A DNA stretch of 64,000 bases, taken from positions 21,041,792-21,105,791 of the forward strand of contig NC_072892.1 in the NCBI RefSeq assembly GCF_027943255.1, in the 5' to 3' direction. The stretch comes from Anastrepha obliqua (Eukaryota; Arthropoda; Insecta; Diptera; Tephritidae). The notes beneath the pieces are model-generated. The model did not search any database. It was not told where the DNA came from and saw only the letters and a list, made by a program, of their open reading frames with translations. The translations under genes and the position numbers were made by a program. Positions 55,486 through 64,000 of the stretch are shown one piece after another (positions within the stretch are counted from its first letter, which is position 1; the number at the start of each line of letters is the position of its first letter).

Positions 55486-55587
55486 AAGGTAACGGCAATG
55501 AGCAAGGTAACTACAAATGTGCAAGGTAATGGCAATGAGCAAGGTAACACTAATGAGCACGGTAACACTAATGAGCAAGGTAACGAC
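55486..55587. repeat. 18-bp minisatellite, about 5.5 copies
   Basis: Variants of GGTAACACTAATGAGCAA repeat in tandem with one shorter or altered unit (GGTAACTACAAATGTGCAA). Translated in one frame this gives GNTNEQ-like repeats, but no gene context supports translation. It ends just before the RTE-like relic. Confidence 0.9.
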
Positions 55588-55679
55588 ACATTTTTTCGTG
55601 CGTGCAGCCGGCTAAATCGAATTATAAGACGTTATCACGTCAAAAAAAATCATCTGGATATAATTGCACTACTCCACAG

Positions 55680-56870
55680 TTTCTGAGGACGGTGTCGACG
55701 TTCCACCGCCCGACTAAGGCGTGGTATAGAGAGCTAAGAACAACAGAGCTGCGGGTGCAGATAGCCCGCCGGCAGAGCTCTGTAAGACCAGAGGTGATGC
55801 GCTAACGAAAAGCATACAAATACTCATAGGCAAAATATGGTCGGATGAAAGCATGCCCAGCGACTGGCATCTTAGCGTTCTTTGTTCAATCCACAAGAAA
55901 GGTGACTCCACGAACCGCGCCAAATACCGTGGGATAAGCCTTCTCAGTATCGCGGTTCCAGGCCGAGTAAATCTACCATCGACCAGATTTTCATTTTACG
56001 CCAAATCCCGGAGAAGACTCAAGAGAAGCAGATCAACACCCACCACCTTTTCATCGATTACAAAGCTGCATTCGATGGTACGATAAGGGACCTCCTGTAT
56101 ATCGCCATATCTGAATTTGGCATTCCCACAAGGCTCATCTTGCTTTCTGGTCTTGCAGTAAACGAGGGCAAGATAAAGTACCTTGTGTCAACAACCAAAA
56201 AGTCTTCGCGGATTGTGCAGCAGGTTGCGATTGACAGTTACGAATTCGGCGTAGTCAAGAACTTTCTCTCCCTAGAATCGAGCATTAACATCAACAACAA
56301 CGTCAGCCAAGAGATCCAACGAAGAATAACTCTTGCAGACGCTACTTTAGGCTGGGTAGGCAATTGGAAAACAGAGCCCAGTCTCGATGCACGAAAAAAA
56401 GGTCACTTATCTTCCCAGTCTTACTGCACGGCGCTGAGTTATGGACATTGACGAACACCGATGGGCAGTTATTAGGAGCTATCGAGAGACAAATAGAAAA
56501 ATTGTTCGCAAGATCTATGATCCGATTTGCGTGAAAGGTGCATATCGAATAAGAGGGAACCGCAAGCTGTAAAATTCAGCGACTGCCCTGGCTAGGTCAC
56601 GTTGAGCGAATGGATAATAACGCTCCAGCAAACAAGGTGCTCTTTTCGAAATGCTCTGGTGGAACTCGCAAAAAGGACGTCCTCATCTAAGTTGGAAACA
56701 CCAAGTCGACGACGACCTGACCGCCCTTGGTGTACCTAACTGGAGTCAACGCGCGCAATGTAGAGGTGATTGGCGCAACTTTTTCGAGATACGAAGACAA
56801 AAACGAGCCCACCCAACGGGTTAACAGTTAAATTAGATTAAGATTCAAAAACTTACTGTTAGGACCAACT
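55680..56870 (+). pseudogene. RTE-like LINE, decayed reverse transcriptase and C-terminal part
   Basis: Frame pieces in order: EDGVDVPPPD, KIWSDESMPSDWHLSVLCSI then HKKGDSTNRAKYRGISLLSI (reverse transcriptase), an FIDYKAAFDGT-like region (catalytic Asp), a deletion that removes the YADD box, then LAVNEGKIKYL, IDSYEFGVVKNFLSLESSIN and IQRRITLADATLG. It continues degraded to the LGVPNWSQ-like end at about 56750. It is similar to, but distinct from, the element at 58163-61406. Dead. Confidence 0.8.
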
Positions 56871-57748
56871 TTACTTTTAAGCGATACAGTAAATAAAACC
56901 ATGTATCACAAAACAAACAAAAAATTTCAGTAATGGAGTCATGCAAAGATGGTGTATAGCGCCAGACTGCTAAACGGCCAGTTTTACATACTTATGGTGT
57001 TTTCCTTTCGCGCAATAATGTCGCATCTACTCCGCCCTGCGAAGGTAGTAACGCTTCCGTCGAAGCGAAGCAATACCCTAGAAACTTAACAAATTTACTT
57101 CTCCTCATTCATATTTATCACCAACAACTCGTTTGGTCAGTCGTCGCTCTCTGCATACGAATACAGTCATCTATGCTCTCATGTGAGGAGACCTGTAACT
57201 ATGCACCTATCTACATAGGTATGTAAATAGTACATATGTATGTATGTATGTATATGATGACATTTGTATTCAAACTGGTTTTTGTTCTTTTCGCAAATGC
57301 ACCACTCACTAACAGTGTTTATTCGTTTAAGTGTTGAGCTGTGAATTTGTAAATATGCGTGTGTTTATGTTCGCTTGACTTGATGCATTTCATAACCATT
57401 CGTTTGTTCGTATGGAATTTCCCTTTATTGACCGGATATTGATGTGTACAGTGGCCTTTAAGGGGCGCATACATACTCATATCGTGAAACCGGTGTCATA
57501 TAACACTTGTTGATTGAAAATTGGAACAGTGGGCTAGAAAGATAAAAGTTGTATTTAAATAAAAATCACGAAATGAGAGAACAAACTTCTCGATTAGATT
57601 AATGAATCAATTACGATAAATCAATATTTTATAAGTGGAATGAATTTGTCTTATTAAAATTGTGCTTAAGCCGAAAACTATGAGCGATACAACCGTGGCG
57701 GTAGCTTATTCTGATCGAACAGTAAATTCAAAAAATATTTGATTTGTC
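56871..57748. other. Unassigned non-coding stretch
   Basis: ACATATGTATGTATGTATGT at about 57231-57252 is a TATG microsatellite. No gene or transposon recognised. Confidence 0.5.
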
Positions 57749-58162
57749 TACATGGTTGCCCATATTCGACGGATCCGACGGATTTCGATGACTCTTTGGG
57801 CCCATTCCAATCGACGAGGGTTGTCCGCAGGCAACAATCTTTGCGTCAATTGAATCTTATACGGGAATAAAGGCAAATCAATGCGGATAATTCGTTGTAA
57901 AGTAGTCCGAGCAATGCCCAACTGCTGAGAAGGGCGATTTTGGGATGTCCTTGGCGACGCCTTGGTCGGTTTTGATTTGGCCTCTTTGGATTAGAAAGAG
58001 CATCACCAGTCGAAAACCTTTCGTACAAACGTTTAATGGTGTTCTTGGATGTCGCACTTTTCACATTATTTAATTTTTTATAGACACGTTGAGTTTTCAC
58101 AATTGACTTCTTTTGTTGAATGTAAACTTCAACAATTTGGGAGCGCTCGCGTGGCGTGTACT

Positions 58163-61100
58163 TCTTCTTCTTAATTGGCGCGATAACCGCTTACGCGATT
58201 TTGGCCGAGATTAACAAAGCGCGCCAGTCGTTTCTTTCTCGTGCTAACCGGCGCCAATTAGACACACCAAGTGAAGCCAAGTCCTTCTCCACCTGATCTT
58301 TCCAACGCAGAGGAGGCCTTCCTCTTCCTCTGCTACCACCAGCTGGTACCGCATCGAATACTTTCAAATCCGGAGCGTTTGTATCCATTCGGACGACATG
58401 ACCCAGCCAACGAAGCCGCTGGATCTTTATTCGCTGCGCTATGCCTATGTCGTCGTAAAGCTCATACAGCTCATCGTTCCATCGTCTGCGATATTCGCCG
58501 TTGCCAACGTGCAAAGGTCCAAAAATCTTACGCGTCGCTTCATCGGATGTTGACATCGTCCAAGCTTCTGCGCCATACGTTAGGACGGGCATGATGAGAG
58601 TCTTGTAGAGTGTTAATTTTGTTCGTCGAGAGAGGACTTTACTGCTCAATTGCCTACTTAGTCCAAAGTAGCACTTGTTGGCAAGAGAGATTCTATGTTG
58701 GATTTCAAGGCTGGCATTGTAATCGGTGTTAATGCTGGTTCCTAAATAAACGAAATCTTTTATTTACAACCTCGAAATTATAACTGTCAAAAGTGACGTG
58801 GGTGCCGATACGCGAGTGCGCCGACTGTTAGTTTGATGTCAGGAGGTACTTCGTTTTGTCCTCGTTCACCATCAGACCCATTCGCTTTGCCTCTTTATCC
58901 AGTTTGGAGAAGGCAGAACTAACAGCGCGGTTGTTAAGGCCGATGATATCGATATCATCGGCATACGCCAACAATTGTACGCTCTTATAAAAAATTGTGC
59001 CTGAGCGATTAAGTTCTGCGGCTCGTACGATGCTCTCCAACATCAGGTTAAAGAAGTCACACGACAGCGAGTCACCCTGTCTGAAACCTCGTTTGGTATC
59101 AAACGGCTCGGAGAGGTCCTTCCCAATTCTGACGGCGCTGCTGGTGTTGAGCAACGTCATCTTACATAGCCGTATTAGTTTTGCGGGGATACCAAATTCA
59201 GACATAGCGGCATACAGGTAACTCCTTTCCGTACTGTCGAATGCAGCTTTGAAGTCGACGAAAAGGTGGTGTGTGTCGATTCTCCTTTCATGGGTCTTTT
59301 CCAAGATTTGGCGTATTGTGAATAGTTGGTCGATGGTAGACTTTCCAGGTCTGAAGCCACACTGATAAGGTCCAATCAGTTGGTTGACGGTGGGCTTCAG
59401 CCTTTCACACAATACGCTCGCTAGAACCTTATAGGCGATATTTAGAAGACTAATCCCGCGGTAATTGGCACAGATTGCAGGATCACCCTTCTTATGGATT
59501 GGGCAGAGCACACTTAAATTCCAATCGGCAGGCATGCTTTCATCCGACCATATTCTGCATAGGAGCTGATGCATGCACCTTACCAGCTCCTCGCCGCCAT
59601 GTTTGAATAGCTCAGCCGGCAGTCCGTCGGCGCCCGCGGCTTTGTTGTTCTTTAGCCGTGATATTGCTATTCTCACCTCGTCATGGTCGGGTAACGGAAC
59701 GACAACTCCGTCGTCAACGATTGGGGTATCGGGATCTTCACATTCTCTATGACATGCGCAGCTGTCACCGTTTAACAGGTTCGAGAAGTGTTCCCGCCAT
59801 AATTTAAGATTGCTCTGTACGTCAGTCACCAGATCGCCGTCTTTGTTCTTAGAGGACAACGCCCCGGTCTTAAAACCTTCTGTAAGCCGCCGAACTTTCT
59901 GGTAAAATTTTCGGGCGTTGTTCCTATTGGCCAGCATCTCAAGCTCCTCGCACTCACGTATTTCGGCCTCTCGTTTCTTCTGTCGGATAATACGTCTCTC
60001 TTCCTTTTTTAGCTCTCTGTAGCGATCCCACATGGCTCGCGTTGCGCCCGATCGCAGCGTGGCTCTATAGGCGGCATCTTTTCTTTCGGCGGCAGCATGA
60101 CATTCCTCGTCGTACCAATTGTTTTTTCGGGCTCGCCGGAATCCGATTTCTTCTTCGGCGGCGGTACGTAGGGAACGAGAAATGTTGCTCCATTGCTCGC
60201 GCATGCCGGTGTGTTGGGCAGTGCTCTCCGAGAGCAGGAGTGAGAGTCGAGTGGCGAATCTTCTGGCTGTCTGTTGTGATTGCAGCTTTTCGATGTCGAA
60301 CATTCTTTGCGTAGGTAGATGTACGTTTTTTGCTGCACAGAGGCGTGTGCGCAGTTTGGCTGCAACAAGGTAATGATCCGAGTCGATATTGGGTCCTCGG
60401 ATCGTACGTACATCTAATATACTAGAAGCGTGTCTTCCATCTATCACAACATGATCGATCTGGTTTCGCGTTTTTCGATCTGGAGGCAGCCAGGTAGCTT
60501 GGTGAATCTTCTTATGCTGGAATCTGGTGCTACAGACTACCATGTTTCGGGCCCCGGCGAAGTCGATCAGCCTCTGTCCGTTACCGGATGTTTCGTTGTG
60601 CAGGCTGAATTTTCCGACTGTGGGACCAAAAATTCCCTCCTTGCCCACCCTGGCGTTGAAGTCGCCAAGCACGATTTTTATGTCGTGGCGGGGGCAGCGC
60701 TCATAGGAACGTTCCAAGCGCTCATAGAAAGAATCTTTGGTCGCATCGTCCTTCTCTTCCGTCGGGGCGTGGGCGCAAATTAGCGAGATGTTGAAAAATC
60801 GCGCTTTGATGCGGATTGTTGCGAGACGCTCGTCCACCGGAGTGAACGACAGTACTTGGCAACGAAGTCTCTCTCCCACAACAAATCCGACACCGAATTT
60901 GCGCTCCTTTACATGGCAGCTGTAGTAGACGTCGCAAGGTCCTATGTTTTTCTTACCTTGCCCCGTCCATCGCATCTCTTGGATGGCAGTGATGTCAGCC
61001 TTTACTCTCACGAGGACATCAACCAGCCGGGCAGAGGCACCTTCCCCATTAAGGGACCGGACATTCCAGGTGCATGCTCTCAAATCGTATTCCTTATTTC

Positions 61101-61406
61101 GTTTGCAGGGGTCGTCATCAGTGTTGGAAGTTCTCATCCGAGGCTTTGTTGCTGTTTTCATTGGGGGGGCTTTTTAAGTGGCGGGTCCCAAACCCAGCGC
61201 ACAACCAGCTATGCTGGGATGCTTCGCCTTCTCACTTTAGCTCACTCCCGAACGGGTGTTCGGAAGCTAACCAGAGGATACGTGGGCTAATCCCGGACGT
61301 TGTGAGCTGCTTGAACCATATGTAGAAGAATCGTCCTGGCCACTCCCAAGTGAATGGCGATCAGTAACTTTCCCCACTTGCGTGGACTTCTACACATGGA
61401 ACCATC
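58163..61406 (-). mobile_element. Near-complete RTE-type LINE with 8-bp target duplication
   Basis: CGTGTACT at 58155-58162 and 61407-61414 is the target duplication inside the transposase gene of the host element. The 3' end is ATTAAGAAGAAGAAG, a short AAG repeat in place of poly-A, as in RTE elements. The 5' UTR is about 245 bases (61162-61406). The length, 3244 bp, fits a full-length RTE with a single frame. Confidence 0.9.
58191..61161 (-). pseudogene. RTE LINE polyprotein: endonuclease and reverse transcriptase, two lesions
   Basis: The first 777 codons are open (61161 down to a TAA at 58828-58830). The apurinic-type endonuclease occupies about residues 28-270: TWNVRSLN, IQEMRWTG (Glu), LGDFNARVG (Asp, Asn) and NIDSDHYLV (Asp, His). 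The reverse transcriptase covers about 490-770: AAGADGLPAELFKHG, CPIHKKGDP with NYRGISLLN, FVDFKAAFDS (catalytic Asp), RGFRQGDSLS and LAYADDIDIIG (catalytic DD). After the stop the same frame continues for about 22 codons, until a 4-base insertion near 58760, and then the C-terminal domain (LTLYKTLIMPVLTYGAEAWT, IQRLRWLGHVVRM, GRGRPPLRWKDQVEKDL) is open to 58191. Only one nonsense change and one small insertion separate it from an open frame, so the insertion is young. Its function would be to nick and reverse transcribe its own RNA. Confidence 0.9.
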
Positions 61407-61784
61407 CGTGTACTGCTCCATGGTAAAAATCTGCTTGGACTGACGCGGTATGTCATTAAGCGATCTGACGTCTCTGTCAAAAGATACAGGGTTGCCAGAT
61501 GGGTCCGTCGAATATTGGCAACCCTGTATTATGCTTGTTCATTTATACTCCATTGAGCGTTTCTTTCTCTTTATGTCTGTAATACGGTATTTTGATAATT
61601 AAAGTACCCCAACTTCACAATTTTTTTTCTAACTTCTAATGGCCGTTTTGTTGTTTGTGGAATTGGAGGCATGCAAGTTAGTTGAGATATTTTTCATAGA
61701 TTTAAATTTGTATTAAATATAAAAAATCGTGTTTGTCGCTTAAATCTTTTGTTTCCACTCAATTTAAATTCGTCATAGCCGAAT

Positions 61785-62026
61785 AGATTTGTAAATGACT
61801 ACTTACTATTCGGTAAGGGCGGTGTTTGAAACCCACTGCCAGCATGGAAAACCAAAATGTTGTAAGAGTTTTTTTTTTTAAATAGCGGCTGCTCTTCGTC
61901 AGGCAATATCAAATTGCCGAGTGTATGTCTGCTGTGAAAAAGCTCCGCATAAAAAAACCATCTGCCGTTCGGAGGTGGCATAAAATTGTAGGTCGCTCCA
62001 TTTGTAGAACAAGATCAAGATTACGC
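61785..62026 (+). mobile_element. tRNA-derived SINE, divergent subfamily
   Basis: ATAGCCGAATAGATTTGTAA (A box) and a decayed B box (GTTTGAAACCC) head the copy. The body reads CAGGCAATATCAAATTGCCG, GTGAAAAAGCTCCGCATAAA and GCCGTTCGGAGGTGGCATAA, differing consistently from the other copies. The 3' end stops at about ACAAGATCAAGATTACGCG. Confidence 0.75.
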
Positions 62027-62374
62027 GGAATAACTCTGTCATTTACCAACCGATCGACTTCAGCATACATGTTTTCGATACGTCAATTCAGAACAATTTC
62101 AACCATGGATAGCTTTACACCGAAACAACCGAAATCGACGCTATAAAACCCGAAATGCTTGAGAAGGTGATGACAAAGGCAAAAAAAAGATCATAGCTTG
62201 TCATTGCTAATAAATGGGGGCCACTTGATTGATATTGTATTCAAAAAATAGTTTTAATAAATTGTAAATAACCAAACCAAATAAAAATACCTCACTTACA
62301 CAAATCAGTTGTTTTTTTTTCAAAGTTATTCAATGTTTTCATGCCGACATAAAAGATGGCGTATTTTGTATATA
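62027..62374. other. Unassigned non-coding stretch
   Basis: No feature recognised between the SINE and the Tc1 element. Confidence 0.45.
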
Positions 62375-63730
62375 CAGTGGCCGACATAACTATGCATACC
62401 CTACCTAAGGGAAAATTCAAACACAAATATTTTTTCCTATTATATCATTCAAATTTCGATTAACTTATTAATTTATTTATAATATAGTAACATTATAAAA
62501 ACACAAATCAAAATATTTCAATTCCAAAAACAAAATATTATTTTCATATTTGTTTTTTTACAAATGCCCAGAAACTTGTAGCGACAAAATTTGCGTACCC
62601 TTGTACCCTACTAGTAATGGTAAAAGTAATAACGTTATGCAAATGACTCAATACTTAGTGTTGCCGCCTTTTGCGTTAATTACAGCCAAAAGGCGGCGTG
62701 GCATATTGTGAACTAATCTCTTAAGAAGCTCTTCAGGTAATTTATCCCAGGTCTCTTGCAGTTTCTGAAAAAATTCTGCTTTCTTTGAGCGGCAACTTGA
62801 TCGATCGACTTTTTCGTCTAAATATTGCCATAAGTGCTCGATAGGATGTATGTAAGTCGGGGCTTTGAGCGGGTCATTCTAAAAGCTCTATTGAGTTTTG
62901 TCTAAAGTATTCCTTTCTTACGCGACTGGTATGTTTGGGGTCGTTGTCTTGTTGACAGATGAAATTGTGTCCAAGACCCATTCTTCGTGCCGAGGGCTCT
63001 AGGAATGTGCTTAGCATATTGACGTAGGACTCCCAGTCATTTTTCCTTCAATATGTACCAGATCTGATATACCGCTATAGGAAAAACAGCCACAGATAAG
63101 CACACTTCCCCCGCCAAACTTAATTGTGCTTTGCACACACTTTGATTGGAGCTTCTCATTACTTTTTCGCCACACTTTTTCTCTTCTTTTTGTATTTTTA
63201 AGCTCAAACTTACCCTCATCGCTCCATATAACCCTCTCCCAAAAACTCAATGGCATATTGAAGTACTTTTTGGCAAATGCTAGTCGCGCTTTCATGTTTT
63301 TATTGCTGATGAAAGGTTTCCTGATCTTGTAATGAATAGAAAACCCCTCTTCACCAATTCTCCGCTGAATTGTTCGCTCGCTTACATTAATTTGAAGACT
63401 TTCTTTAATAAACCTTGCCGAAGTTGTCGGGTCTTTCTTAATTTCCCTTACTATTTGCGTGCCATCGCGAGAATTGGTTACTCTTGGCCGACCTGTTCTT
63501 GGAGCGCTCGCAAAGCCGCCACTTTTTTTTTGAACTTTTTATAACTCTCTGGTTTGTTGACTTGCATCTATTATATTTACTTGCATCTATTACATTTTTA
63601 ACGGCGCTGGTTTGCTAGCTCACACTTAGAAAAATGATGTGTACAACCTTAAATTCGAGGAGCAGCTTACGGACTTATTTCCATAACAAAATATTTCTTC
63701 AAGGGGTATTCATAGTTATGTCGGCCACTG
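62375..63730 (-). mobile_element. Full-length Tc1-like element with dead DD34E transposase (1356 bp)
   Basis: Ends CAGTGGCCGACATAACTATG then CATACC, and the inverse CAGTGGCCGACATAACTATG then AATACC, differ at one base over about 26 and are flanked by TA. On the minus strand the gene has a helix-turn-helix and GRP box (GRPRVTNSRDGTQ), ERVIWSDEGKFEL (first Asp), KFGGGSVLICGCF, FICQQDNDPKHTS (second Asp) and SPDLH..IEH (Glu, 34 residues on). It is broken by a frameshift near 63510, a TGA in place of the expected Trp codon at 62874-62876, and a 4-base insertion at about 62847-62855 just before the Glu. The near-identical ends suggest moderate age. Confidence 0.9.
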
Positions 63731-63732
63731 TA

Positions 63733-64000
63733 TATCTAAGAATATTTTTGTGCACTTGAACTCTAAACCGACCCTCTGTGATGCTATCACAGCCAGCAAA
63801 CACTTTTTAGTGACTTTGCTGGGCGATCAAACAAAAAAGCACGTAAACAAACAAAAAGCGACAAGCATTTTGGAGGATGGAGCATTGCATTGCAAAATTG
63901 TTGTGCGGTTACTCTCCCGCTCCCAGCCCCTTTGCTTTTCTACAACAACACACAACACCGTATAAATCAAGCTATTGGAGCTGTAAACAAAACTCTCAGT
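63733..64000. other. Unassigned end of window
   Basis: No gene or element recognised. The frame at 63750-63965 has no family features. Confidence 0.45.

Larger units (their letters stand above)
57751..61526 (-). mobile_element. DD41D-type deletion derivative hosting an RTE LINE
   Basis: The outer ends are inverted repeats: CATGGTTGCCCATATTCGAC on the left, and the inverse CAGGGTTGCCAATATTCGAC on the right, each next to TA (57749-57750 and 61527-61528). The minus-strand transposase starts at 61421 with MEQY, is cut by the LINE, and resumes at 58154 with PRERSQIVEVYIQQKKSIV then KTQRVYKKLNNVKSATSKN (helix-turn-helix). It then reads straight into the end after EWAQRVIEIRR. The catalytic domain is wholly deleted. 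Without the LINE it would be about 0.5 kb and non-autonomous. A short inverted piece (TACAGGGTTGCC at 61489-61500) lies just inside the right end. Confidence 0.85.

Noticed and set aside
55071..55686. Two overlapping + strand frames of 152 and 157 codons
   Set aside because: They run across a CATA microsatellite and into the 18-bp minisatellite; no domain, and overlapping frames are equally open.
60430..60783. 117-codon + strand frame inside the RTE LINE
   Set aside because: Shadow of the endonuclease coding frame on the opposite strand.

Overview
The window looks like nuclear DNA of a higher fly, most likely a tephritid fruit fly. The evidence is the AT-rich background, the many CATACATATGTATGT-type microsatellites, the dense mix of mariner/Tc1 elements and non-LTR retrotransposons, and a single short-intron gene whose protein is clearly animal. 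The species cannot be named from sequence alone. No bacterial genes, tRNA or rRNA genes, CRISPR arrays or LTR retrovirus-like elements were recognised.

The only convincing host gene is Elp1 (44172-48471, + strand), the scaffold subunit of the Elongator tRNA-modification complex. It has six exons separated by five introns of 58-179 bases, giving a 1283-residue reading frame. It sits in an island of about 5 kb without transposons.

Almost everything else that can be named is transposon-derived. From left to right: 0.6-5.1 kb, a dispersed repeat split by a MITE and two dead mariners, one split by a TTAA-flanked element; 6.2-11.8 kb, tRNA-derived SINEs, a LINE 3' part and a 5'-truncated mariner; 13-21 kb, deletion derivatives of DD41D (rosa-like) transposons, two complete TTAA elements and a DD37D relic; 22.8-25.9 kb, LINE 3' ends, a SINE with an 11-bp target duplication and a reverse-oriented TTAA-type segment; 26.2-27.5 kb, a complete mariner with an uninterrupted transposase; 29-30.7 kb, a DD37D element and another DD41D relic; 32.3-33.4 kb, a LINE split by a MITE; 34.7-37.5 kb, two more DD41D deletion derivatives, one with an open frame; 40.1-41.4 kb, a G-rich tract and a palindrome-bearing 111-bp satellite; 49-50.3 kb, a foldback-like element; 50.4-53.9 kb, a patchwork of fragments; 55.5-56.9 kb, a minisatellite and an RTE-like relic; 57.8-61.5 kb, an almost intact RTE LINE nested in a DD41D-type transposon with an 8-bp target duplication; 62.4-63.7 kb, a full-length dead Tc1.

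The features most worth a second look are the TTAA elements of near-constant length (734-738 bp) with shared internal modules but different ends; the repeated loss of the same transposase segment in several DD41D elements; the foldback-like element built from 16-bp arm repeats and an alternating 81/96-bp core; and the 111-bp satellite with a near-perfect palindrome in each unit. All coordinates were read by eye; element ends are usually good to a few bases, fragment ends to tens of bases.
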